A DNA stretch of 42,199 nucleotides from Planctomycetota bacterium (GTDB lineage Bacteria; Planctomycetota; MHYJ01; JACPRB01), in NCBI GenBank assembly GCA_016190175.1, contig JACPRC010000159.1:1-42199 (forward strand). Reading direction: 5' to 3'. Position numbers and translations under genes: made by a program. Positions 14,803-22,325 of this stretch are shown in pieces; the stretch's first letter is position 1; every line of letters begins with the position of its first letter. The notes below the pieces were generated by a model. That model saw only the letters and a program-made list of their open reading frames with translations, searched no databases and was not told the origin of the DNA.

Positions 14803-16215
14803 ATGAAGAGCCGCCGGCTCCTCGCCTCGGCCGCCTTCGCGCTGTTCGAACTCCTCGTGACCGCCGGCGTCTTCTTCGTCGCCGCGTGGCTCCGGGAGCG
14901 GATGCGGTTGGACGTGCTGCGGGGCGACTTCCAGCGCGGTTCCGTTCTCGGCCTGCTGCCCGCCGTCGCGGTCCTCTGGCTCCCGCTTCTCTGGCGGTTC
15001 GGCGTCGCGCGCTCCGAGCGCACCGACCGCGTCTCGCTCCATCTGCTGCGGGCCATCGCCGTCGTCGCGATCGGCGGGATCCTCCTCCTCGCCTTCACGT
15101 TCGTGCGGCGGCAGTTCGACGTGAGCCGCGCGTTCCTCGCGCTTTTCCTCGGGATGAACCTGGCCGCCCTGAGCATGACGCGGGTCGTCGCGAGCGCCTT
15201 TCGCCTGCATGCGCGCAAGCGCGGCTACGACCGCGCGTATGTCCTCGTGGCCGGGACCGGCAAGCGCGCGCGCGACCACGCGGCGCGCCTGGCCGCGCAC
15301 GCGGAGTGGGGGATCGAGGTCGTGGGCTTCGTCGCGGAGCGGCCGATCGCGCTCGACACGGTCGCGGGGCGCCCCGTCCTCGGGACCCTCGAACGGCTCG
15401 AGTCGATCCTCCGCGGCCGCGTGATCGACGAGGTCCACTTCGCGGTCTCGCGCGGGACACTGGAGCGCGTCGACCACGCCCTTCGCGTGTGCGACGAGAT
15501 CGGCGTGCGCACGCGGTTCGTCCTCGACCTGTTCGGCGAGCTCAAGTCGCGCGTCTATCTGGAGCGCATCGAGGGGGTGCCGCTGCTGACCTTCTCGACG
15601 ACGCCGCACGACGAGACGGCCCTCCTCGCCAAGCGCGTGTTCGACATCGTCGTGAGCGCCGTCGCGCTCGCGGCCTCGGGGCCGGTCCTCCTGATCGCCG
15701 CGGCGCTGATCAAGGCGACATCGAGGGGGCCGGTCTTCTTCCGGCAGAAACGCTCGGGCATGAACGGGCGGGTCTTCTCGCTCTACAAACTGCGTACGAT
15801 GGTGCAAGGCGCGGACGCGATGAAGGCGCAGCTCGAGGCGAAGAACGAGATGGACGGCCCGGTGTTCAAGATGAAGGACGATCCGCGCGTCACGGCCGTG
15901 GGCCGGTGGCTGCGGAAGCTCTCGATCGACGAACTGCCGCAGCTCTACAACGTGCTCCGCGGCGACATGTCGATCGTGGGGCCGCGTCCGCCGGTGCCGG
16001 GCGAGGTGGAAAAATACGAGCGCTGGCAGCGGCGGCGGCTTTCCATGCGTCCCGGGATCACGTGCATCTGGCAGGTGAGCGGCCGCAACCAGGTGAGCTT
16101 CCGACGGTGGATGGAGATGGACCTCGAGTACATCGACAACTGGTCGCTCCTGCTCGACTTCAAGATCATCCTGAGGACGATCCCGGCGGTGCTGAGTTCG
16201 CGGGGGGCGTCGTAG
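14803..16215 (+). CDS. polyprenyl-phosphate sugar-1-phosphate transferase
   Basis: Starts a lipid-linked glycan by moving a sugar-1-phosphate from a nucleotide sugar onto undecaprenyl phosphate. The 470-residue protein has four to five N-terminal membrane segments (to about residue 135), a central Rossmann-like region (YVLVAGTGKRARDHAARLAA near 147-166), and the C-terminal bacterial sugar transferase domain from about residue 282. That domain has AKRVFDIVVSAVAL, GPVFFRQKRSGMNGRVF, YKLRTM, KLSIDELPQLYNVLRGDMSI and VGPRPP, then RPGITCIWQVSGRN. The layout is that of the ExoY/WbaP/WcaJ group. ATG 14803 follows AAGGAG by 9 nt; an upstream in-frame GTG is rejected because it precedes that site. Expression is probably controlled by the leader hairpin. 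Confidence 0.92.
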   Translation: MKSRRLLASAAFALFELLVTAGVFFVAAWLRERMRLDVLRGDFQRGSVLGLLPAVAVLWLPLLWRFGVARSERTDRVSLHLLRAIAVVAIGGILLLAFTFVRRQFDVSRAFLALFLGMNLAALSMTRVVASAFRLHARKRGYDRAYVLVAGTGKRARDHAARLAAHAEWGIEVVGFVAERPIALDTVAGRPVLGTLERLESILRGRVIDEVHFAVSRGTLERVDHALRVCDEIGVRTRFVLDLFGELKSRVYLERIEGVPLLTFSTTPHDETALLAKRVFDIVVSAVALAASGPVLLIAAALIKATSRGPVFFRQKRSGMNGRVFSLYKLRTMVQGADAMKAQLEAKNEMDGPVFKMKDDPRVTAVGRWLRKLSIDELPQLYNVLRGDMSIVGPRPPVPGEVEKYERWQRRRLSMRPGITCIWQVSGRNQVSFRRWMEMDLEYIDNWSLLLDFKIILRTIPAVLSSRGAS

Positions 16216-16231
16216 CGCGGAGCCGCCCCCT

Positions 16232-16259
16232 TTGTTCTTCGTTCTTTGTTCTCTGTTCT
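16232..16259. repeat. heptamer tandem repeat, 4 units
   Basis: Four 7-bp units of (T/C)(T/C)GTTCT in a row in the short gap after the sugar transferase. The pyrimidine-rich run is unlike the surrounding high-GC DNA. Confidence 0.7.
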
Positions 16260-16338
16260 GTCCAAGATGCCCTCATGATTTCCGCTCCCCCGCCGGAATC
16301 CCCGCCCCCTGCCGTGCGCTATCTTCCCGGCATTGGGG

Positions 16339-16695
16339 CTAGGGTAGCTCCACCTTCATGGCGGCACCCGGATGATAGTAGTAGTAGTCCATTACGCCCG
16401 ACTGATAGCCGACCGCATAGAGGGTGACGGTTGCGCCCTGGCAGAAGAGCGGCAGCACCCGCCCCAACTGCGCTTCGGTCATGGGCGAGTACCCTCCCAG
16501 GTCCGACTTGTTGAAGTAGACCATGGCGTACGTGCTGTCCGTTCGCTTGAGGGTGGCATATCCCCAGTAGGTCGTGGCCGACTCCGACGCCATGTAGACC
16601 CGGATCACCTCTCCGGTGGTCGTCCACGCCGAAGCGGTCGGTCCCCAGAAGTAGAGCGGCCCCGCAATCGCCAGCAATCCGATCCATGCCTTCAT
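16339..16695 (-). CDS. small secreted protein, unknown function
   Basis: A 118-residue protein with a cleavable signal peptide (MKAWIGLLAIAGPLYFWGPT, then ASA before the mature part). The mature ~95 residues are rich in Tyr, Thr and Ser (SATTYWGYATLKRTDSTYAM; VMDYYYYHPGAAMKVELP), with one Cys. No family is recognised. AAGGAG lies 8 nt before the ATG. It is the second gene of a two-gene leftward operon after the membrane-anchored protein starting at 17222, with 38 bp between them. It may act in the periplasm or outside the cell. Confidence 0.7.
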   Translation of the reverse strand: MKAWIGLLAIAGPLYFWGPTASAWTTTGEVIRVYMASESATTYWGYATLKRTDSTYAMVYFNKSDLGGYSPMTEAQLGRVLPLFCQGATVTLYAVGYQSGVMDYYYYHPGAAMKVELP

Positions 16696-16733
16696 CTCTC
16701 GTTCTCCTTGCGTGAATGTTCTCTGAGTTCCGT

Positions 16734-17222
16734 TCAACCGTGACGCGGACGACAGGAACGTATCCTCTCGTTGATCTGTCGCAGGAACTGTCCCGCTTCC
16801 GGGGAGGGATCCGGTCGGTCGCCCCAAGTCCGGACGTAGTGGTCCAAGATGTCCGCAACCCAACGGTCGAGTTGGGGCGTCCCGACAAGCCGGGCGAACT
16901 CCTCGTGCGGCAAGTTGAGAATCCAGTCCGCCAGCCCCTCCGACGGGGGAGGTGGAGAGAGGGAGAAGATCGGGGCTCCCGCGCGACTCGAATCGCTGCC
17001 GGAAGCCGTCGACCCCGGGGGTTCCGCTCTCGTCGAGAGCTCGTGACCCTCGTTCCCCTGGGTTTCGGTGCGTGTCGGGGCCATCCGGTCCCTCCCCATT
17101 CGGGTCGGCGAGACGGGTTCCCGATCCTCCGGTCCCCGTACCGCCACCCATCCGAGCCCGAGGAGAGCGGCGATTCCGATCGCGATCCCAGGCCCGAAGG
17201 TGCGCAGGGCTCGATTCGCCAT
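16734..17222 (-). CDS. membrane-anchored protein, unknown function
   Basis: A 162-residue protein with one N-terminal membrane anchor (residues 10-29, GPGIAIGIAALLGLGWVAVR). A Pro/Arg/Ser-rich linker of about 65 residues follows, then a compact C-terminal region (LADWILNLPHEEFARLVGT, QLDRWVADILDHYVRTW) that looks helical. No family is recognised. ATG 17222 is supported by GGAGG 9 nt upstream; longer in-frame starts are therefore not used. It likely forms an operon with the downstream secreted protein. Confidence 0.65.
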   Translation of the reverse strand: MANRALRTFGPGIAIGIAALLGLGWVAVRGPEDREPVSPTRMGRDRMAPTRTETQGNEGHELSTRAEPPGSTASGSDSSRAGAPIFSLSPPPPSEGLADWILNLPHEEFARLVGTPQLDRWVADILDHYVRTWGDRPDPSPEAGQFLRQINERIRSCRPRHG

Positions 17223-17349
17223 GTGCAGTTTCCTCCGCTGGATTGACGCACTCCCATTGGACGCGAGGCGGAGGACCCTCTTGAAAAAACGTCCACGGCG
17301 CGGCGGCCGCAACTGAATCCCGCGACGAGCGCCTCACCGGCGCGCTGAA

Positions 17350-17384
17350 GTCTTCGGTCTCCAGTCTTCAGTCCTCGGTCCTTC
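17350..17384. repeat. heptamer tandem repeat, 5 units
   Basis: Five 7-bp units close to GTC(T/C)(T/C)C(A/G) in the 189-bp gap between 17223 and 17411, which otherwise holds nothing I can identify. With the repeat at 16232 it flanks the two-gene secreted or membrane operon. Confidence 0.65.
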
Positions 17385-17411
17385 CCGACTCGCGCCCGCG
17401 ACGGGGGAGGC

Positions 17412-17585
17412 TCAACGGGCCTCGACATGATGGAACTCAAAGGGGACTCTGCGGGTGGCCGCGGCATCATGGACGGTGACTCGCAGACCGGCGAGCCGGC
17501 GGATGGACCTCTCGCCGAATGCCAGGATCCTGGTGGGAAGACCAGGCGGGAACTCGATGGGATACAGTCGCACAGGGAATATCAA
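17412..17585 (-). CDS. possible small ORF after the FG-GAP gene
   Basis: A 57-residue frame starting with TTG 5 nt after the stop of the upstream gene (or 53 residues from GTG at 17573). The product is basic and beta-like (LYPIEFPPGLPTRILAFGER, then LAGLRVTVHDAAATRRVPFE). A purine-rich GGGAGGGGGT lies at the end of the upstream gene and could serve as its ribosome-binding site. Third-position GC is only moderately biased. Weak call. Confidence 0.3.
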   Translation of the reverse strand: MIFPVRLYPIEFPPGLPTRILAFGERSIRRLAGLRVTVHDAAATRRVPFEFHHVEAR

Positions 17586-17590
17586 CGGCC

Positions 17591-18727
17591 TCAGCGCACC
17601 CCCTCCCGCTCCAGCCACGCCCGCAGCTCCTTCGTCCCCAACACGCCCGTCCGCTTCCCCACGACGCGCCCCTCGCGGTCGAGGAGGATCCACGACGGCA
17701 CCAGCGGCTCGTGCGGGTTCAGGAGCGGCGACGCGCACGTCCACACCGGGACGGCGAACTTCTGCTCCTTCACGAACGCGGCCAGCTCGTCGGGGCGGTC
17801 GTCCACGTTGACGGCGTAGAACGCGCCGCCGCGGCCGAGCATCTCCTCCGCGAAGACGCCGAAGAGCTTCGACTCCTCGTAGCAGGACTTGCACTGGACG
17901 CTCCAGAGGCAGAGCAGGCTCCACTGTCCGCGCGGGGAGACGGATGTCCCGTCCGTGCGGCGCAGCGCGATCTCCGGCACGTCGCCTTCGTGCGGCGGTC
18001 GCGGCGGCACGGTCGTCGGCGCCCTCGAGGCCTCGCGGAACGCCTTCAGCTCGCTCAGGCCGCCGGTCTCGGAGATGACGACGCTCCCCGGCCCCACGTC
18101 GGCGAACTCCAGCTTCGCTCCGGAAGGCCAGTGGATCTCGACCTTGCGCGCCCGCTTCGCCTCGCCGAGTCCGAAGTGCAGCACCGGCGGGCCCGACGAA
18201 AGATACCCCTCCCCGCAGACCATCTCCTGCATCCGTCCGTCGACCCACACGCGCGCGCCGATGCCGAAGCGGTTGCTCTTCGTGCCCCGAAGATGGATCT
18301 GGAGGGCCGGCTTCTCCGTCCCCGCGTGGTTCCGGAAGAGCAGGAGCGCGGGCTCGTAGACGTTGCGCAGCACGAGATCGAGGTCGCCGTCCCCGTCGAG
18401 ATCCGCCGCCGCCAGGCCGCGTCCATCCTCCACGCGCGCGAGTCCGAACGCGACGCCCGCCTCGACGAACTTCCCGCCGCCGAGATTGTAGTAGAAGGGG
18501 TTCTCCTCATAGCCGCTGAACGAGAGCGTCTTGAGATGCGGGCGGTCGTCCTTGCAGAGACCGCCCACCGATCGCTCGAACCTCGCGTTTCCGATGACCG
18601 CGCGCCGCCGGTCCTCGTTCTCGGCGAGATCGCGGATCTCGCGGTTGATGTCGCGGAGGAAGGTCCGGAAGAGCGACACGTTCCCCTCGTTCATGCTCCG
18701 CGCCTTCACGAGGCGCCAGAAGGGGCT
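17591..18727 (-). CDS. ASPIC/UnbV plus thioredoxin-like part of the UGA-interrupted gene
   Basis: The continuation, in the same frame, of the FG-GAP gene that starts at 20413, lying directly after an in-frame UGA (18728-18730). It begins SPFWRLVKARSMNEGN, then has another FG-GAP calcium-type loop (DLDGDGDLDLVLRN), an ASPIC/UnbV domain (NRFGIGARVWVDG, SGPPVLHFGLGEAKRARKVE, IHWPSG) and a C-terminal thioredoxin-like domain with CKSC (WSVQCKSCYEESKLFGVF). If translation starts anew, the first possible codon is GTG 18709, which lies in a hairpin loop with no ribosome-binding site. This part is therefore best seen as a read-through product; the whole protein would be 940 residues. A nonsense mutation or sequencing error is the alternative. 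Confidence 0.8.
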   Translation of the reverse strand, partial: SPFWRLVKARSMNEGNVSLFRTFLRDINREIRDLAENEDRRRAVIGNARFERSVGGLCKDDRPHLKTLSFSGYEENPFYYNLGGGKFVEAGVAFGLARVEDGRGLAAADLDGDGDLDLVLRNVYEPALLLFRNHAGTEKPALQIHLRGTKSNRFGIGARVWVDGRMQEMVCGEGYLSSGPPVLHFGLGEAKRARKVEIHWPSGAKLEFADVGPGSVVISETGGLSELKAFREASRAPTTVPPRPPHEGDVPEIALRRTDGTSVSPRGQWSLLCLWSVQCKSCYEESKLFGVFAEEMLGRGGAFYAVNVDDRPDELAAFVKEQKFAVPVWTCASPLLNPHEPLVPSWILLDREGRVVGKRTGVLGTKELRAWLEREGVR

Positions 18728-18730
18728 TCA
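18700..18730 (-). promoter_or_regulatory. in-frame UGA with bSECIS-like hairpin
   Basis: UGA at 18728-18730 splits one long frame in two. Eleven nt downstream is a 17-nt hairpin (18716 down to 18700): a perfect 6-bp stem GCGCCU/AGGCGC with loop CGUGA. Distance, size and a loop containing GU resemble the functional upper stem-loop of bacterial SECIS elements such as E. coli fdhF. The bulged U important in E. coli is absent. Confidence 0.4.
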
Positions 18731-20413
18731 GAGATCGGTCCGGTGTCTTCCGGACACGAACCCGTTCGCGACATAGAGGTCCGGGCGGCCGTCGTTGTCC
18801 GCGTCGGTGAAGACGCAGCCCCACGCCCAGCCCGCCTTGCCCACGCCGGCGGGGTCCGCGACGTTCTCGAACCGCCCCCGGTCGTTCCGCAGGAGCGTGT
18901 TCCCCGCCGCCGCCTTCGTCATCCGCCGGCGCAGGTCGTCCGACAGGTCCTTCGACGCGCCGATGATCCGCGCGCCCGCGGTGGAGGACATGTTCGAGAC
19001 GTAGAGGTCGAGGTCGCCGTCGCCGTCGAAGTCCGCCCGCGCGAGCCCCATGCCGAAGCCGGCGTCGCGGACGCCCGCCGCGTCGGTCGCGTCCTCGAAC
19101 GTGCCGTCGCCCTTGTTGCGGTACAACGTGTTGAACCCGAAATCGTGGACGACGTAGAGGTCCGCGTCGCCGTCGCCGTCGACGTCCTGGAACCCGCACG
19201 CGAGGGTCCAGCCCTTCTCGCGGATTCCCGCGGCCGCGGTGACGTCGGTGAAGGTGCCGTCGCCGTTGTTGCGGAAGAGGACGTCGGGCTCGCCGTTGTT
19301 CGCGTCCAGGAACGACTCCGTGTCGAGGCCGTACGCGACGTGGCCGTCCGTGTCGATCTTGGGGCCGCCGTAGAAGCCGACGTAGAGGTCGAGGTCGCCG
19401 TCGCGGTCGATGTCGGCCGCGCACGCGGAGTAGGCGTTGCCCGGCTTGCGCAGCCGCGCGGCGTCGGTGACCTCCTCGAACGTCGCGTCGCCCCGGTTGC
19501 GGTAGAGCCGGATCGCGGAGTCTTCGTTGAGGTCGGTGACGAGGAGATCGAGGTCGCCGTCGTTGTCGTAGTCGAGGAAGACCGCGCCCGCGCCCTGGCG
19601 GCCCAGGCCGGCGTTCGCCGTCGTCTCCACGAATCGGCCGTCGCGGTTGAGGAAGAGGTGACTCGCCGCAGGGCCGACGGTGAAGACGTCGACCGTCCCG
19701 TCTCCGTTGGCGTCGGCCAGCGCGACGCCGCCGAGATGGATCTGCGGGGTTCTGTAGGCGCATCCGTGGCAGCGGATGTCGGGGTCGATCGGGAAGGGGA
19801 CCGGTTCGAAGAGCGTCCGGTCGGAGGCGACGCGGCGGCCGTCGATGCGCTCCATGGAGACGAAACGCCAGCGGCCGTCGAACCGGAGCGCGGCGCGGTA
19901 CCGCTCCTGGATCTGCAGGTGTCCCGCGCCGGCGCGGGCGTGCAGGCTCCACTTGATCACGGCCTTCGCCCGGTCCGTCCCGTCGCGTTCCGCCTCCGCG
20001 ACTTTGGTGCCGAAGAACGTGACCGCGTCGATCGTGCGGTAGAAATCGCGGATCTCGTCGCGCGTGATCGCGTGGGGGCGCGAGGGGCGCGGTGCGATCC
20101 GCACGTGTGCCGCCTCGACGGTCGGCGCCGCGGGGGTCCCGTCGAAGAGGGTGTCGCCGGAGAAGCCGTCGGCGAAGCACTCGAGGATCTGGTCCGTCGA
20201 TTCCTGCGTCACCGCGACGCGGAACTGCTCGACGGCGCGCTCGAGATCGTAGACGAACTCCTCGCGCGGGTCGGCCGACAGTCCGGGCTCGACCGGCTTC
20301 GGCGGGCGGTGCGCCGGCGGCGCCGGAGGCACGCTTCCCGGCCGCAACGCGAGCGCGATGAGACCGAGCATGGCGACGAGGACGGCCGTTACGACGAGCG
20401 CACTTCGGGACAT
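18728..20413 (-). CDS. CRTAC1-type FG-GAP/VCBS repeat protein, part before the UGA
   Basis: A 561-residue first part of an exported repeat protein. An N-terminal signal or anchor (VVTAVLVAMLGLIALAL) is followed by a domain of about 150 residues resembling a nuclear-transport-factor-like fold (TRDEIRDFYRTIDAVTFFGT). A CHGC pair lies near residue 214. At least five FG-GAP/VCBS units follow with calcium loops such as DYDNDGDLDLL, DIDRDGDLDLYVG, DVDGDGDADLYVV, DFDGDGDLDLYVS and DADNDGRPDLYVANGF. The frame ends at UGA 18728-18730, after which homologous sequence carries on unbroken. It likely folds as a beta-propeller outside the cytoplasm. It lies 15 bp after the RDD gene, in one leftward operon. 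Confidence 0.85.
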   Translation of the reverse strand: MSRSALVVTAVLVAMLGLIALALRPGSVPPAPPAHRPPKPVEPGLSADPREEFVYDLERAVEQFRVAVTQESTDQILECFADGFSGDTLFDGTPAAPTVEAAHVRIAPRPSRPHAITRDEIRDFYRTIDAVTFFGTKVAEAERDGTDRAKAVIKWSLHARAGAGHLQIQERYRAALRFDGRWRFVSMERIDGRRVASDRTLFEPVPFPIDPDIRCHGCAYRTPQIHLGGVALADANGDGTVDVFTVGPAASHLFLNRDGRFVETTANAGLGRQGAGAVFLDYDNDGDLDLLVTDLNEDSAIRLYRNRGDATFEEVTDAARLRKPGNAYSACAADIDRDGDLDLYVGFYGGPKIDTDGHVAYGLDTESFLDANNGEPDVLFRNNGDGTFTDVTAAAGIREKGWTLACGFQDVDGDGDADLYVVHDFGFNTLYRNKGDGTFEDATDAAGVRDAGFGMGLARADFDGDGDLDLYVSNMSSTAGARIIGASKDLSDDLRRRMTKAAAGNTLLRNDRGRFENVADPAGVGKAGWAWGCVFTDADNDGRPDLYVANGFVSGRHRTDL

Positions 20414-20428
20414 ATCGACCCTCCGGAA

Positions 20429-21991
20429 TCAAGGGGGGAGCGGGGACTTCGCCTCCTGCGGCTCCGAGACGTCCACCACGATCGTCCCCGCGGCGATGTC
20501 GCCGAGGCGGCGCCGCATCGGCGTGATCATCATGAACGCGACGCCCACGATCGAGAGCACGAACGTCGCGTCCAGGATTCTCAGCAGGTTGCGGACGAGG
20601 GCGCCGACGAGCCCGACGCGCGATCCGTCCCGCCGGCACACGCGCAGGCCGATCACGCGCTTCCCGATCGTGCGGCCGAAGAGGAGTTCGCAGGGAAAGT
20701 AGTAGGCGAACTGGATCGTCGCGAACAGGCCGAGCATCCGGAGCGCGAGCGGATCGCTCCAGTCGATCTCGCGCGTTTCCGGCGCGAAGGACAGGATTTC
20801 GACGGCGACGAAGAAGACGGGGACGAGGATCATGAAGTCGAGGATGTACGCCATCGCGCGCTGGAGGATCTCGGCGGGCATGCGGCCGTCCGGCGCGCGG
20901 TTCGCCTCCGCGGCGAGGTGCTCGAGGAAGAAACGGCGGCGCTCCCGCATGAGGGTGAAGCCGAGGAAGACGAGCGAGAAGGAGAAGAAGAGCATCATCA
21001 GGGGCCAGAGGGCGGCGGCGGTGCGGCGCCACATCGGCTCGGCCGCGACCGACACCATGTGCGCCGGGGCGGGACGGAAATCGTCCGCCCGGAACCGCCC
21101 GACCTGGAGCGTCGTCGCGCGCGTCGCCGCCAGCGCGACCGTGTCTCGGTCGGCCGCGAGGCTCAGGCCCGTGACCTTCCGGCCGAGGAGGAGGACGGGG
21201 TCCCGGAACGAGACGCGCTCCGGTGGCGGCGCGAGTCCGCATTCGTCGCAGCAGGCGAGGCGCAGGTTCAGACGCAGGAACTCGCGGTCCTCCCGGCGAG
21301 CGACGACCGCGAGCAGCCTGCGGCCGACCACGGCGGCCGCGGCCGGTTCGCCCGCGGGGACGGAGACGTCGGCGAACGGTTCGAACCTCGTCCCGGTCCA
21401 GCGCGCGGCGCGGAAGAGCCCCGTGCCTCGCGCCCTCCAGACGAGGGCGATCGGCGCACCGGGGCTGGGGTAGGCCGCGAGGTCGTCGACCTCGCCGCGG
21501 ACGTCGGCCGCCCTCTGCTCCTCGCTGAAGAGTCTCCCCGCGCGCCGGCGGAAGAGGATCCGCCCCTCGTGGCAACCGAAGATCCAGACGTCGCCGGACG
21601 CGTCGCGGGCCGCGGCGCGCACCTCCCATTTCTGGTCGAGATCGGCCCCGCGGACCGTCTGCCCGCCGCGCAGCACGGCGAAGCGCCCCGAATAGAAGAG
21701 GATCGTCTCGTCGCCGTCGGCGACCGCGGCGCGGCAATCGCCCAGGGACTTGAGCCGCGCCCGCGGGATCAGGCCCGCGTCGAGACGCAGGAGCGCCGTC
21801 TGCTCCGCGTCGTCGCCCGCCGCGCGGGTCGTGTGAACGAGGAACAGTTCCTCGCCGAAGACGGTCAACCTCGGGCGGGAATAGGTCTCCAGGAAGTAGC
21901 CGAAGTACGCGCCCGCGATGAGGAAGGCGACGCTGAGGAGGGCGATGAGGGTCGCGAGCCGCCTGCGGCGGCGGTACGTTTCGGATACCAT
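20429..21991 (-). CDS. RDD-domain membrane protein
   Basis: A 520-residue protein. One N-terminal membrane segment (ATLIALLSVAFLIAGAYFGY) precedes a ~280-residue beta-rich extracytoplasmic region, possibly propeller-like, with CCDEC near residue 244. A membrane segment follows near 335-355, then a C-terminal RDD domain. That domain has AMAYILDFMILVPVFFVAVE (with the Arg-Asp pattern represented by Q/R and D), CELLFGRTIGKRVIGLRV and RRRLGDIAAGTIVVDV. RDD proteins are often linked to transport or envelope processes, but their roles vary. It is first in the leftward operon with the FG-GAP gene. A cloverleaf repeat lies 8 bp upstream of its ATG, where its promoter should be. Confidence 0.85.
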   Translation of the reverse strand: MVSETYRRRRRLATLIALLSVAFLIAGAYFGYFLETYSRPRLTVFGEELFLVHTTRAAGDDAEQTALLRLDAGLIPRARLKSLGDCRAAVADGDETILFYSGRFAVLRGGQTVRGADLDQKWEVRAAARDASGDVWIFGCHEGRILFRRRAGRLFSEEQRAADVRGEVDDLAAYPSPGAPIALVWRARGTGLFRAARWTGTRFEPFADVSVPAGEPAAAAVVGRRLLAVVARREDREFLRLNLRLACCDECGLAPPPERVSFRDPVLLLGRKVTGLSLAADRDTVALAATRATTLQVGRFRADDFRPAPAHMVSVAAEPMWRRTAAALWPLMMLFFSFSLVFLGFTLMRERRRFFLEHLAAEANRAPDGRMPAEILQRAMAYILDFMILVPVFFVAVEILSFAPETREIDWSDPLALRMLGLFATIQFAYYFPCELLFGRTIGKRVIGLRVCRRDGSRVGLVGALVRNLLRILDATFVLSIVGVAFMMITPMRRRLGDIAAGTIVVDVSEPQEAKSPLPP

Positions 21992-21999
21992 GCGTCACC

Positions 22000-22087
22000 C
22001 CGGCCCTTGACACGGTGCCCGGCCCCAAGGGCCGGGTCGCCGAAGGCGACGCGCCGCGGTGCGGCGCAACGCCGTGTCAAGGGCCGG
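22000..22087. repeat. cloverleaf-like repeat, solo copy
   Basis: An 88-bp element with a perfect 16-bp terminal inverted repeat (CCGGCCCTTGACACGG at 22000-22015, complement at 22072-22087). It encloses three hairpins: CCGGCCC/GGGCCGG around AA near 22019-22036, TCGCC-GAA-GGCGA near 22037-22049, and GCGCCGC-GGT-GCGGCGC at 22051-22067. The result is a four-way, tRNA-like fold. The GCCCTTGACAC ends match those at 14500 and 14564. It lies between dodecin and the RDD gene. Confidence 0.75.
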
Positions 22088-22121
22088 CCATCGATCCGGC
22101 GCGGCGGACGCCGGAGGCGCG

Positions 22122-22325
22122 TCAGTCCTCGAGGACGAACGTGATCCGGATCGTGACGCGATACTCCAGGACCTTGCCTCCATCGACCTTGGCCTTGATC
22201 GCGGCCACTTCGAGGCCCGTGATCCCCCGCACGGTCTTCGCCGCGCGTTTGAGGCCCACGCTGATGGCGTCCTCGATCCCCTTGGTCGAGGAGGCCGTGA
22301 TCTCCGTGATCCGTGCGACCGCCAT
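22122..22325 (-). CDS. dodecin family flavin-binding protein
   Basis: A 67-residue protein with the dodecin pattern: VARITEITASSTKGIEDAIS, then VGLKRAAKTVRGITGLEVAA and the closing strand GGKVLEYRVTIRITFVLED. Dodecins form hollow dodecamers that store flavins or related cofactors in the cytoplasm. The aromatic residue that stacks on the flavin in many members (Trp in the SxxSWEDA segment) is Gly here (SSTKGIEDA), so the ligand may differ. GGAGGG sits 4 nt before the ATG. Length is typical. Confidence 0.88.
   Translation of the reverse strand: MAVARITEITASSTKGIEDAISVGLKRAAKTVRGITGLEVAAIKAKVDGGKVLEYRVTIRITFVLED

Noticed and set aside
18700-18709. Separate translation of the ASPIC/thioredoxin part from GTG 18709
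   Set aside because: No ribosome-binding site, the codon is in a hairpin loop, and sequence upstream in the same frame (SPFWRLVKARS) reads as part of the domain.
18507-22028. A second long minus-strand frame through the FG-GAP/RDD region
   Set aside because: Arg/Pro-rich out-of-frame shadow of the two real genes; it also starts inside a repeat hairpin.
22000-22087. tRNA gene, because of the cloverleaf-like fold
   Set aside because: No CCA end, T-loop or anticodon-arm signatures; the 16-bp closing stem is far longer than a tRNA acceptor stem.
17519-22144. A 1541-codon plus-strand open frame
   Set aside because: It lies antisense to the FG-GAP and RDD genes, whose domains are clear. Its Arg/Asp/Val-rich translation is what high-GC antisense frames give.
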